From positions 1 through 64,000 of the forward strand of contig DUMU01000035.1 of NCBI GenBank assembly GCA_012839805.1: a stretch of 64,000 nucleotides of DNA, written 5' to 3'. The position numbers and the translations under genes are program-made. Below the pieces are notes generated by a model. That model was not told where the DNA came from. It worked only from the letters and a program-made list of their open reading frames with translations, and ran no database searches. This document shows, piece after piece, positions 8,644 to 16,919 of the stretch (its first letter is position 1; each line of letters begins with the position of its first letter). The stretch comes from Bacillota bacterium. GTDB lineage: Bacteria; Bacillota; Limnochordia; Limnochordales; DUMU01.

Positions 8644-9907
8644 ATGACTATGGTCACTGAACTCACCCTGACTCCACTCAAGGAGAAACTGGGCGAGCTT
8701 TTGCGGCGCCTGAACGAAATGAGGGTTTACCTTTGACGTCGATCACGGCAAGGCACGCCTGGCCGAGCTAGAGAACATCATGGCCGCGCCCGGCTTCTGG
8801 CAGGACCGGGAGCGGGCAAGCAAGGTGATCGCCGAGGCGAGGAGCCTCAAAGGCCGGCTCCGCGCGTACGAAGAAACGAGGGAGACGGCCGACGAGGCAG
8901 AAGTGCTGCTGGAGCTGGCCGAAGAAGAATTGTCAATGGGCCGTGGCGACCAGGGCGGGCCGGGAACCCAAAGTGGTGGTAGCACGCGGAGTGACCCGGC
9001 GGTACCCGGCGCGCCGGGTGTAGATGGCCCGGCGGATACGGGGGCGGCCGGCACGACCGTGGCCGAACTGGTCGCCACGCTGGAGCGGCTTGAGCGGCAG
9101 GTAGTTCGACTGGAGTTTCAATCGTTGCTGGGTGGGGAGTATGACCCGAATAACGCCATTCTCGCCATCCACCCGGGGGCGGGAGGCACCGAGTCGATGG
9201 ACTGGGCGGAGATGCTCCTGAGGATGTACACGCGGTGGGCCGAGCGACGCGGGTTCACGGTAGAACTGCTTGACCTCTTGCCCGGTGACGAGGCGGGCGT
9301 GAAGAGTGCCACTCTCCAGGTGAACGGCGAGTATGCGTACGGATACCTGAAGGCGGAGCGGGGAGTTCACCGGCTGGTACGCATCTCACCTTTCGACGCG
9401 GCAGGGCGCAGGCACACCTCGTTCGCCTCGGTGGACGTCTGGCCGGTGGTGGAGAACGATACCGACATCGAGATAAAGCCGGAGGAGATCCGGATAGATA
9501 CCTACCGGGCGAGCGGGGCGGGCGGCCAGTACGTAAACAAGACCGAGTCGGCGGTCCGCATCACCCACCTTCCCACCGGGATCGTGGTGCAGTGCCAGAA
9601 CGAGCGGTCGCAGCACGCGAACCGGGAGACGGCCATGCGGATGCTGAAAGCAAGGCTCTTGCAGCGGCGGCTCGAGGAACAGCAGGAGAAACTGGAGCAG
9701 ATCCGGGGCGAGCACGGTGAAATCGCCTGGGGATACCAGATCCGTTCTTACGTCTTCTGCCCGTATACGATGGTGAAGGATCACCGCACAGGAGTAGAGA
9801 CCTCCAACGTGCAAGCGGTGATGGACGGCGAGATCGACGAGTTCATCGAAGCGTTCTTGCGCCAGGAAGCGGCATCGGCCGGCGCCCGGAAAGAGGCACG
9901 GGCGTGA
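8644..9907 (+). CDS. prfB: Peptide chain release factor 2, with programmed +1 frameshift
   Basis: RF2 terminates translation at UGA and UAA. The gene starts at ATG 8644, and the first 30 codons ([11 protein letters not shown]..., ending RVYL) run into an in-frame TGA at 8734. A +1 shift at CTT TGA C continues as [16 protein letters not shown] and joins the 375-residue ORF of the track, giving about 420 residues. The SPF stop-codon recognition tripeptide ([12 protein letters not shown]) and the catalytic GGQ ([15 protein letters not shown]) are present. Between the N-terminal coiled coil and the core is a Gly/Ser/Pro-rich insert of about 45 residues, which makes the protein longer than the usual ~365. 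The next gene overlaps the stop by four bases. Annotating only 8780-9907 would lose the true N-terminus. Confidence 0.96.
8731..8737 (+). promoter_or_regulatory. prfB programmed +1 frameshift site (CTT TGA C)
   Basis: The sequence ATGAGGGTTTACCTTTGAC places the slippery CTT codon before an in-frame UGA followed by C, the weak-termination context conserved in bacterial prfB genes. An internal Shine-Dalgarno-like AGGG lies just upstream, at slightly longer spacing than in the E. coli AGGGGGTATCTTTGAC. RF2 thereby controls its own synthesis. Confidence 0.93.
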
Positions 9908-10692
9908 ACCGGCGCGGGCGGGACGTGCTTCCTGGGGCGGGCCTGCGAAGCAAGCGGAATTGGCGGGTCCGGGCCGGGGTGGCCGGGCTGGCAGTGGTCG
10001 CCTTGCTTACGCTGGCCGGCGAACTCTGGCTGCCGTCATGGGCTTCGGCCCGGTTGGAGGAAGCCCTCTACCAGTCGCTCGGTCCGGCGGGGGTGGTGGA
10101 CGTAAAGGCGCGCAGTTTTCCGGCCTTCCGGCTCCTGGCCGGCCGGGTCGACCGGTTCTATGCCGAAAGCCGGGAGTTTCCCGTGGGGGGACTGCAGGTC
10201 GAGGCGTTGATCATCGACGGCCGGGGGATGGCGTACGACGCACCCGCGCTTTATCGCCACCACACGTTTCGACTGTTGAGCGCGGACTCCCTCCGGGTCA
10301 CGCTGGTAGTCAACGAGAGCGCGCTCAACCAGTTCTTCTGGGCCCAGGCCGACCCGGCTCACCGGTTCCGCCTGGCGCTGGCCGATGAAACTGCCAGGCT
10401 GAATGGGTCTGTGGACGTGCTCGGCCGCAAGATCGAGGTGGTGGTGAGCGGCCGGCTGGTGGTGCGCGGGCCTAACCTGGTGGCCTTCGAGCCGGAACGC
10501 CTGGCGCTGGAGAGTCTTGAGCTCCCGCGGTTCGTGCTGAATTGGCTGGCCGGCCGCTGGGCCATCCGGCTGGACTTCGGTTCGCTACCTTTCGACCTGG
10601 AGTTGACCGGCGTGCGCATACAGGGCGGCCGGCTGTACGTGTACGGCAAGAACGCGACGACGGGCCAAGACGAGCAGGCAGGTGCCGGGTAG
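9904..10692 (+). CDS. DUF2993 (LmeA-like) family protein
   Basis: A 262-residue protein with a basic N-terminus and one membrane anchor or signal sequence ([23 protein letters not shown]). The rest is a predominantly beta-strand domain typical of DUF2993, the family that includes the mycobacterial phospholipid-binding protein LmeA. Recognisable features are the [18 protein letters not shown] repeat-like stretch, [11 protein letters not shown] and [17 protein letters not shown]. It would act outside the cytoplasmic membrane. GTG 9904 overlaps the prfB stop by four bases. The lipid-binding role is inferred from the family, not shown here. Confidence 0.75.
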   Translation: MNRRGRDVLPGAGLRSKRNWRVRAGVAGLAVVALLTLAGELWLPSWASARLEEALYQSLGPAGVVDVKARSFPAFRLLAGRVDRFYAESREFPVGGLQVEALIIDGRGMAYDAPALYRHHTFRLLSADSLRVTLVVNESALNQFFWAQADPAHRFRLALADETARLNGSVDVLGRKIEVVVSGRLVVRGPNLVAFEPERLALESLELPRFVLNWLAGRWAIRLDFGSLPFDLELTGVRIQGGRLYVYGKNATTGQDEQAGAG

Positions 10693-10719
10693 GGACGCGC
10701 CAGGCACAGGCGGGGACAG

Positions 10720-11595
10720 ATGCAGGCCAAGAGGCAAGCGAGGTTATTCATGAAAGCAGGAGAGGCGCGGGAGTACGCGGGAATTCTCGTCGGGTCGCTC
10801 ATTACGGCGGCCGGGCTGGACTGGTTCCTCGTCCCCGCTCGCATTGCTGCCGGAGGGGTGAGCGGGCTTGCCACCGTGATCCACTATCTGGTGGGAGGGC
10901 CGGTGGGCGCGCTGATGCTCGTCTTCAACGTACCACTCTTCCTCGCAGGGCTCCGCTGGCTCGGCCCCCATTTCGGACTCAAGACCCTGTGGGGGGCGGT
11001 TACCCTTTCGGTTTTCACCGATCTTCTGGCCCCGCACTTGCGCCCGCTAACCACCGACCCGCTGCTTTCTGCCCTGTATGGCGGAGCACTTACCGGGGTG
11101 GGGATAGGGCTGACTTTCCGGTTCGGCGGGTCGACCGGCGGCACCGACATCGCCGCAGCCTTGCTCGGTCGCTATACCCCTCTTACCATGGGTCAGGGAC
11201 TCATGGGAATCGATGGAGCGGTCATCCTGCTCGCGGGTCTCGCCTTTGGTCCGGAACTCGCACTCTATGCACTGGTGGCGGTCTTCGTTGCCTCGCGGGC
11301 GATCGACCTGGTGCAGGAAGGGATGGACTACGCCAAGGCGGTCTACATTATCTCGAAGGTCCCGGACGAGATCGCCCGGAGCATCCTGTTTGAGATGGGA
11401 CGAGGCGTTACGGCCCTGCACGGGGTGGGAAAGTTCACCGGGCAGGAGCGGGACGTCCTCCTGGTGATCGTGTCGCGCAGCGAAGTGACGACATTGAAAG
11501 AGCTGGTTCACCGGCACGACCCGCGGGCGTTCGTGGTGATCCACGATGCCCGGGAGGTGCTGGGCGAAGGGTTCGACGAGCGCTTTCAGAGCTGA
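10720..11595 (+). CDS. YitT family membrane protein (YvjA homologue)
   Basis: The 291-residue protein has about five transmembrane segments (starting EYAGILVGSLITAAGLDWF, with the YitT signature PARIAAGGVSGLATVIHY and FGGSTGGTDIAAALL) and a C-terminal cytoplasmic DUF2179 domain (KVPDEIARSILFEMGRGVT, HDPRAFVVIHDAREVLGEGF). The transport substrate of the family is unknown. The position between prfB and ctpB matches Bacillus yvjA, although ftsE and ftsX, which lie in between in Bacillus, are missing here. ATG 10720 is used as the start; ATG 10750 is an alternative. Confidence 0.88.
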   Translation: MQAKRQARLFMKAGEAREYAGILVGSLITAAGLDWFLVPARIAAGGVSGLATVIHYLVGGPVGALMLVFNVPLFLAGLRWLGPHFGLKTLWGAVTLSVFTDLLAPHLRPLTTDPLLSALYGGALTGVGIGLTFRFGGSTGGTDIAAALLGRYTPLTMGQGLMGIDGAVILLAGLAFGPELALYALVAVFVASRAIDLVQEGMDYAKAVYIISKVPDEIARSILFEMGRGVTALHGVGKFTGQERDVLLVIVSRSEVTTLKELVHRHDPRAFVVIHDAREVLGEGFDERFQS

Positions 11596-11636
11596 GCTCA
11601 GGTGAGCTTGAGTGAGCTCGAGTGATCGGGCGGGTG

Positions 11637-11642
11637 TATACT
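11637..11642 (+). promoter_or_regulatory. Possible -10 element for the S41 protease gene
   Basis: TATACT preceded by GTG resembles a sigma-A -10 hexamer. No -35 hexamer is found at the proper spacing; TTGAGT at 11608 is 23 bases away. If used, transcription would start near 11649, which favours the GTG 11670 start over the earlier GTG 11622. Confidence 0.35.
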
Positions 11643-11669
11643 GGGAACAGAAAGGGTCGTGATTCTGCC

Positions 11670-13001
11670 GTGGATCGCCGGGCACGCGTACGTTTCTTTC
11701 TCCTGGTGGGCCTGGTCCTCACCCTCCTGCTCAGTTCGGTGGCGAGTTTGGCCCTGGTACGGGGGGCATCGCAGGCCGGCGAGAGCCTGTCCCAGATCCA
11801 GCGGGTGATGGAGATCGTCTCCTACGTCAAGTCGATGTACGTCGACCCGGTGGGAGCTACCGACCTGCTGCGGGCCTATTCGGAAAAGGGTACTATTGAA
11901 GGGATGCTTGCCACTTTGAACGATCCTTACACCCGCTACCTCGACCCGCAGGCGTGGGAACAGGTACAGATCGAGACTACGGGGAGTTTTGCCGGGATAG
12001 GGCTCTGGGTCGCCATGAGCAAGGACGGGGAAGTAACGGCGGTAGCGGCGATCCCGGGCACTCCCGCGGAAGAGGCGGGGGTCCTACCCGGTGACGTGGT
12101 TTTGCGCATAGATGATCAGGAAACCAAAGGCATGTCCCTGGATGAAGCGGTGCACCGGATCCGCGGGCCGGAGGGAACCAAGGTTCGGCTGGAACTGAAA
12201 CGCAAAGATGTGAGTCAACCCATTGTGGTGGAGATAACGCGCAAGTTGATCCATGTGCCCTCCGTGAGCGGGGTAAGCCTCTTGCCCGGAGGAGTTGGGT
12301 ATCTGCGGCTCATGCAGTTCCAGGAGAATAGTGAGACCGAGCTGGACCAGGCGCTCGCCCGGCTTAAGCAGCAGGGAGCGAAGGCGATCCTGCTCGACTT
12401 GAGGTTCAACCCGGGAGGGCTCCTGGATACGGCCGTGGCGGTAGCGAGCCGGTTCATCGAAACCGGGCCGATCGTCTGGCAAAAGAGCCGCAATGGACGG
12501 GAAGTAGTGTACGCGGCCTGGGGACGGCAGGCGGTGGTGGCGAACGGGGGCGTACCGGCGTACTCGGAGCCCATGGCCGTACTGGTCAACGGGTACAGCG
12601 CTTCGGCTTCCGAGATCGTGGCGGGAGCGCTGAAGGACGCGGGCCGGGCAACACTGGTAGGAACCAAGACGTTCGGCAAAGGGCTCATCCAGACCCTCAT
12701 CCCGTTGCGCAGCGGCGGTGCTCTTTCCCTGACGACCGCCCGGTACCTGACGCGGGGCAAGCACGCCATTGACAAGGAAGGGATCAAGCCGGACGTCGAG
12801 GTGCCGGATCCCCAGCCCGAGGCCATGGCGGAGTACCTGGGAAGTGACCGGCCGGACCTGCGGGATCCGCAGCTGCGTGCCGCCCACGAGCTGCTTTTAA
12901 AGAAGCTGGTGGAGACCGGCGGGAGCGGCGCGGGAACGGCAGCTACGGATGCCTCGGCAGCGACAGGGACGGAAGGTGCGGCGTTAGAACCGGCCGCCTG
13001 A
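11670..13001 (+). CDS. S41 family C-terminal processing peptidase (CtpB-like)
   Basis: A secreted or membrane-anchored serine protease. After a basic start (VDRRARVRF) comes one transmembrane helix (FLLVGLVLTLLLSSVASLALV), an N-terminal helical dimerisation region, a PDZ domain (GIGLWVAMSKDGEVTAVAAI through VLRIDDQETKGMSLDEAV) and the S41 catalytic core. The nucleophile is the Ser in NGYSASASEIVAGALKD and the general base is the Lys in GTKTFGKGLIQT. In Bacillus, CtpB cleaves SpoIVFA to trigger pro-sigma-K processing, and an intact sigK lies 42 kb downstream here. The track starts at GTG 11622, but GTG 11670 better fits the hydrophobic leader and possible promoter. The next gene, as in Bacillus, encodes a MinJ-like PDZ protein. 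Confidence 0.9.
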   Translation: MDRRARVRFFLLVGLVLTLLLSSVASLALVRGASQAGESLSQIQRVMEIVSYVKSMYVDPVGATDLLRAYSEKGTIEGMLATLNDPYTRYLDPQAWEQVQIETTGSFAGIGLWVAMSKDGEVTAVAAIPGTPAEEAGVLPGDVVLRIDDQETKGMSLDEAVHRIRGPEGTKVRLELKRKDVSQPIVVEITRKLIHVPSVSGVSLLPGGVGYLRLMQFQENSETELDQALARLKQQGAKAILLDLRFNPGGLLDTAVAVASRFIETGPIVWQKSRNGREVVYAAWGRQAVVANGGVPAYSEPMAVLVNGYSASASEIVAGALKDAGRATLVGTKTFGKGLIQTLIPLRSGGALSLTTARYLTRGKHAIDKEGIKPDVEVPDPQPEAMAEYLGSDRPDLRDPQLRAAHELLLKKLVETGGSGAGTAATDASAATGTEGAALEPAA

Positions 13002-13049
13002 AGCTCAAATGGCTGGCCCAAAGTCGTAACTCAGGAGGGGGTGGCGGCC

Positions 13050-14417
13050 GTGCCGGGAGAAGGTGATGCCGGTTTTGGTCTGGGGCCGGCCCTTCGTTTC
13101 TGGCTCGAGAACCTGCTCTCTGCCTTTGCCGACCCCAGTCTCCTTCTGTGGCTCGGATTTGTGCTGGCCCTCGTCTACTGGCAGTACCGGAGGCTCGCCA
13201 CGCTGGAACGCATGCGCCTGGGCGGGACGACCATCTCCCCCGGCCGGGAGACTTTCGAATCACTGCTGGCAGGCTTGCTCGGGGGCATGGCGGGGGCCGG
13301 TGTCCTCATGCTCGTGGGAGTCTCCCTCCTCGATGCCGGTATCTTGTATCTTTGGCCGCTCGCGTTGCTTTTGATGTTCATCCATCCCCGGTATCTCTGT
13401 TTTGCGTACGCCGGGGGCTTGCTTGCCACCAGTCATATGCTCTTCGGCGTACCGGCAGGGCTCGAGGTCGCCTCCCTGGCGGCGCTGGTGGCGGTGCTTC
13501 ACGGGATCGAAGCGACGTTGATCTGGCTCAACGGGGCGAGCCATCCGCAGGCGCTCTACGTGCGTACTCCCCAGGGAGAGACGGTAGGGGGATTCCTGCT
13601 GCAACGGGCCTGGCCCATACCCACGCTGGGCCTGGCGGTGGCCTTCGTGACTCCGGCCGAGTTCCAGAGCCTGGCGGATTATGTGCGCATGGTGCCGACT
13701 CCCTCCTGGTGGCCGCTGATTCCGTTCCGGGAGGCGGCCTCCGGGTTGAACGCGGTGGTGCTGGCCATTCCCCTGGTGGCCGCCCTCGGGTATAGCGATC
13801 TTACCATCACGCGTGAACCGTCTGCCAAAGCCCGCCGTTCTGCCCTGCAGCTTGGCATCTACAGCCTCTCCTTGCTGGGCCTGGCCGTTCTGGCGGGGCG
13901 AGCGGGATGGGCGGGCTATCTCGCCGCGGTGGCCATGCCTTTCGGCCACGAACTGGTGATCCTGCTGGGGCAGCGGGCCGAGACGCGAGGCGTTCCCCGG
14001 TTTTCCGGGGCGATGGTGGGGCAAGGAGTAGGGGTGCTGGATGTGGTGCCCGGGTCGGCTGCCGCGGCCATGGGGCTACGGGCCGGGGATCGGATCGTGC
14101 GCGCCAATAACGAGCCGGTGGCGAACGCGGAAGCGCTCTACCAGGTTCTATCACCCTGGTCCGTGGGCGTAACCCTGGAGGTGGAGCGGCTCGGCCGCCG
14201 GATCGTGCTGAGCTATGATGGGAAGGTGCCGCCCCTGGGGCTAGTTCCCGTACCAGACAGCCGGGAGGCCAGAGCGGTTCCGTTGCCCGAAGATACGTGG
14301 ATTGACGGGCTCCTGTGGCTTGGCCGTCGTCTGATCGGCTGGTGCGGCGGGCACTCGAGACACGGACGCCGGCCCGGCGATCATCAGGTCCAGGAGGCAC
14401 AGCTGCGAAACCGGTGA
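13050..14417 (+). CDS. Polytopic membrane protein with C-terminal PDZ domain (MinJ-like)
   Basis: This protein of about 455 residues has around eight hydrophobic segments (for example PSLLLWLGFVLALVYWQY, GMAGAGVLMLVGVSLL and YLWPLALLLMF) followed by a PDZ domain near residues 325-400 (GVLDVVPGSAAAAMGLRAGD, then IVRANNEPVANAEALYQ). Domain order and position next to the S41 protease match Bacillus MinJ (YvjD), which links DivIVA to MinD at division sites. That role is inferred by synteny and architecture. AGGAGG at 13033 is 11 bases before GTG 13050 and only two before the track's GTG 13041, so the later start is preferred. Confidence 0.75.
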   Translation: MPGEGDAGFGLGPALRFWLENLLSAFADPSLLLWLGFVLALVYWQYRRLATLERMRLGGTTISPGRETFESLLAGLLGGMAGAGVLMLVGVSLLDAGILYLWPLALLLMFIHPRYLCFAYAGGLLATSHMLFGVPAGLEVASLAALVAVLHGIEATLIWLNGASHPQALYVRTPQGETVGGFLLQRAWPIPTLGLAVAFVTPAEFQSLADYVRMVPTPSWWPLIPFREAASGLNAVVLAIPLVAALGYSDLTITREPSAKARRSALQLGIYSLSLLGLAVLAGRAGWAGYLAAVAMPFGHELVILLGQRAETRGVPRFSGAMVGQGVGVLDVVPGSAAAAMGLRAGDRIVRANNEPVANAEALYQVLSPWSVGVTLEVERLGRRIVLSYDGKVPPLGLVPVPDSREARAVPLPEDTWIDGLLWLGRRLIGWCGGHSRHGRRPGDHQVQEAQLRNR

Positions 14418-15757
14418 ACTTCGTGACGCGCCTGGCCGCCGTGGCCCGCCCCGCGGCCGGCCGGCTCTTCGATCGTTGGCGGGCATCTCTCCAGGGTTTG
14501 AGTGCGTCACGCTGGTTCTCCCCGCGGGAACGGCTGGCGGTGACGATCGTCCTGCTCCTGGGGATGACCCTCGGTGGCTATGCCGGGATGCGACACGCAG
14601 AATCGAGCGAGTGCGGGTCGTCACCGGTGCCGGTCACAGCCTGGCGGGGGCTTATGCCCCGCCCGCCTTTGGCTATTCCCTGGAGCTCGTCTCTTCTTCC
14701 CGTTCCGTCTCTCGTTACTACTCCATCTCTCCTCGCCGTCCCGTCACCTGCCATGTCATCACCGCCGCTTGCGAGTTCCCCGCCGGGTGGCACGATCGGA
14801 CCCGGCTCCGGCCCATTGGCAGCCGAACCGGGATCCGGCCCTTCTGAGAACGCCGAGCCTGGTGAGATCAAGCTACTGCCCCAGGGGAGAACCGGTAGCG
14901 CAGGAGGTAGTGATAAGAGGGCCGGCGGCGAGGGCTACCAGGGGGACGGCGGCGGCCGTAGCGGCGCCGGCCGGGAAGGCGACGGCGAGAACGGCCCCTA
15001 CCAGGAGGGCGAGCACGGCCAGGAGGGAGACACCCGGCCTGCACGCCGGGCGAAACTGGCGATCGTGATCGACGATTGGGGGTACGATTGGCCGGCGGCC
15101 CGCGAGTTTCTGGCCCTTCGCGTGCCCCTGACCGTGGCGGTCATACCGCACGCTCCGCTAACCCATGAGCACGCAGAGCGGGCTCGTAAGGCCGGCTTCG
15201 AGGTCCTCGTGCATTTGCCCATGGAACCTTTCCGTCTGAGCGGATCGAACGGGTCCGCCAGCGCGGATATGGTTCGAGTCGACATGGAGACTGCTGAAAT
15301 ACAAAGCCTGGTGGCCCGGGCGATTGCCGACGTGCCGAGGGCAGTAGGCATGAGCAACCACCAGGGATCGCGGGCCACTTCCGACCCCCAGGTCATGGGG
15401 GCCGTGCTCGAGGTGGTGCGGGAGCACGGCCTCTTCTTCCTCGACAGCCGTACCGCACCCAGTTCAGTGGCGGCTACGACCGGGCAGGAGCTGGGAGTCC
15501 CCACGGCTCGGAATGACCTCTTCATCGACAACGACGACCGGGTGGAGGCGATTGTGGCGAGGCTTCGGGAAGGGGCTCGTCTGGCGCGACGTGAGGGTTC
15601 GGCTATTGTCATCGGCCATGTGCACCGCGCCACGGCCGCGGCGCTTCGCCAGGTTCTCCCCGAACTGGCACGGGACGGCATCGAGCTCGTCCCGGTTTCC
15701 CAACTGGTGTCGCCGCCCGGCACGTCCGGGCCTGCCCTGAGCAACCAGCCCCGCTAG
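14414..15757 (+). CDS. Divergent polysaccharide deacetylase (YibQ/DUF610 type)
   Basis: The C-terminal ~230 residues form a NodB-like TIM-barrel of the divergent deacetylase family: KLAIVIDDWGYDWPAAREF, VAVIPHAPLTHEHAERA, EVLVHLPMEP, MSNHQGSRATSD and IVIGHVHRATA. The paired Asp residues and the His-containing motifs suggest a metal site. Ahead of it are one transmembrane helix (RLAVTIVLLLGMTLGGYAG) and a long Gly/Ser/Pro-rich spacer, so the enzyme is probably displayed on the outer face of the membrane. The track start at 14315 lies inside the previous gene; GTG 14414, overlapping its stop as GTGA, is the more likely start although an AGGAGG sits 16 bases upstream. The substrate is unknown. 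Confidence 0.85.
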   Translation: MNFVTRLAAVARPAAGRLFDRWRASLQGLSASRWFSPRERLAVTIVLLLGMTLGGYAGMRHAESSECGSSPVPVTAWRGLMPRPPLAIPWSSSLLPVPSLVTTPSLLAVPSPAMSSPPLASSPPGGTIGPGSGPLAAEPGSGPSENAEPGEIKLLPQGRTGSAGGSDKRAGGEGYQGDGGGRSGAGREGDGENGPYQEGEHGQEGDTRPARRAKLAIVIDDWGYDWPAAREFLALRVPLTVAVIPHAPLTHEHAERARKAGFEVLVHLPMEPFRLSGSNGSASADMVRVDMETAEIQSLVARAIADVPRAVGMSNHQGSRATSDPQVMGAVLEVVREHGLFFLDSRTAPSSVAATTGQELGVPTARNDLFIDNDDRVEAIVARLREGARLARREGSAIVIGHVHRATAAALRQVLPELARDGIELVPVSQLVSPPGTSGPALSNQPR

Positions 15758-15811
15758 AGATTACTTGCTCTCAAGGGCGCATTAAAAATATCAAGGCTGG
15801 ACGCCAGGATA

Positions 15812-15840
15812 TTGACTAACTGAGCCCTATCCGGTAAAAT
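15812..15840 (+). promoter_or_regulatory. Sigma-A promoter (TTGACT-17-TAAAAT)
   Basis: TTGACT at 15812-15817 and TAAAAT at 15835-15840 are separated by 17 bases and differ from consensus at only one position each. The promoter lies in an A/T-rich gap after the deacetylase gene and would start transcription near 15847, about 60 bases before the DUF2089 gene. Confidence 0.8.
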
Positions 15841-15906
15841 TGTTGATGCAGGGATTTAATCTGGCAACGCGCCGGCCAAGGCCGTACCCGGGAGGGGGGT
15901 GAAGTA

Positions 15907-16362
15907 TTGACACCGGATCGGACGATGCCCGGGCAGTGTCCGATATGCGGGGGACCGCTGGAGGTGACCCGGCTCGAATGCGGGGCGTGCGGAACGGGAC
16001 TGACGGGCCACTTCTATCCCGGCCGGTTCGGCCGGCTCAGCCGCGAGCAGCAGCAGTTCATCGAGGTGTTCGTGGTCTGCCGCGGTAACATCAAGGAGGT
16101 CGAGCGGGTCCTGGGCGTTTCCTATCCGACGGTGCGAGGCCGCCTGGAACAGGTGATCGAGGCCCTTGGTTACCCGGTGGAACGGCGGGAGGCGGGGGCA
16201 GGAGGGGCGGCGGCGAACACCGCCCGGGCCGGCGCCAGAGCGTCGAGCGAGGAGCCCGGGCGGGCTGAGAAGCGGCGGAAGGTTCTGGAGGCTCTTAGGC
16301 GGGGTGAGATCAGCACCGAAGAGGCGATTCGCCAGCTCCGGGAGCAGAGGGGAGAGCGGTAG
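15907..16362 (+). CDS. DUF2089 family zinc-ribbon/HTH protein
   Basis: A 151-residue predicted regulator. Residues 8-33 form a zinc ribbon (CPICGG and CGACGTGL), followed by a DUF2089 helical domain (FGRLSREQQQFIEVFVVCRGNIKEVERVLGVSYPTVRGRL) that reads like a helix-turn-helix. A short C-terminal SHOCT-like helix pair (LEALRRGEISTEEAIRQL) ends the protein. Start TTG 15907 sits five bases behind GGAGGGGGGTG-type purines. The pair with the next SHOCT-like gene, which is expressed from the same strong promoter, is characteristic of Firmicutes envelope-stress loci such as yvlB/liaX-type regions. The target genes are unknown. Confidence 0.8.
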   Translation: MTPDRTMPGQCPICGGPLEVTRLECGACGTGLTGHFYPGRFGRLSREQQQFIEVFVVCRGNIKEVERVLGVSYPTVRGRLEQVIEALGYPVERREAGAGGAAANTARAGARASSEEPGRAEKRRKVLEALRRGEISTEEAIRQLREQRGER

Positions 16363-16377
16363 GAGGGGTCTGAAACC

Positions 16378-16806
16378 ATGGCAGAGATGAAAGAAGAGAG
16401 AATTCACATCTTGCAGATGCTCAAGGAAGGTAAGGTTACGGTGGACGAAGCGGCCCGGCTGCTGGAGGCGCTAGACCCTGATCCGGAACATGGTGCGGCC
16501 AGTTCGGCGAGTTCGGAAACGCCCGGTGAGGACTGGGAAAGAGCCGCTCCAGCCGTGCGACCGCTCCAGTCCCGGTTCTTGCGCGTGCGTGTGCTTAGCT
16601 CGGACGGAGACAAGGTCAATGTGAACATCCCGCTCAGTCTCGCCAAGCTGGCGATGAAGTTCATCCCCGGAGAAGCCCGGGCGCGGATGGAGGAGCAGAA
16701 CATCGACCTCGATTCCATCGTGGCGGCGATCGAGGAGGGGGCGGAGGGGAAGATCGTCGAGCTCAGCAGCGGCGACGGCGACCTGGTGGAAGTCTACGTC
16801 GAATGA
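16378..16806 (+). CDS. SHOCT-like (YvlB N-terminal type) protein
   Basis: A 142-residue protein with an N-terminal SHOCT-like motif (ERIHILQMLKEGKVTVDEAARLLEAL), a disordered Ser/Glu spacer, and a C-terminal segment (FLRVRVLSSDGDKVNVNIPLSLAKLAMKFIP) found in the YvlB family. The NIPLSLAK...FIPGEA block is typical of two-gene DUF2089/SHOCT modules. It follows the DUF2089 gene by 15 bases and is probably cotranscribed. The Bacillus yvl genes also lie beside uvrBA. Molecular function is not known. Confidence 0.75.
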   Translation: MAEMKEERIHILQMLKEGKVTVDEAARLLEALDPDPEHGAASSASSETPGEDWERAAPAVRPLQSRFLRVRVLSSDGDKVNVNIPLSLAKLAMKFIPGEARARMEEQNIDLDSIVAAIEEGAEGKIVELSSGDGDLVEVYVE

Positions 16807-16809
16807 GGG

Positions 16810-16828
16810 CGGGAGGCCCCGCCTCCCG
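16810..16828 (+). terminator. Short GC hairpin after the DUF2089/SHOCT pair
   Basis: CGGGAGGC-CCC-GCCTCCCG is a perfect 8-bp hairpin three bases after the stop codon region. It lacks a following U-run, so it may be a weak terminator or an RNA-stabilising 3' end. Confidence 0.4.
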
Positions 16829-16919
16829 TTCCAACTCCTCCTCTGCCATCGGAAGGAAGTACCGGCCATAAGGAGAATGACAGGATGAACTTCCGGAAGG
16901 GGCGAGAGGAGGCGGTATC

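Noticed and set aside
11590-11625. GAGCT-rich short repeats between the YitT and protease genes
   Set aside because: Only about 35 bases of degenerate GAGC units; too short and irregular to call an operator or repeat element.
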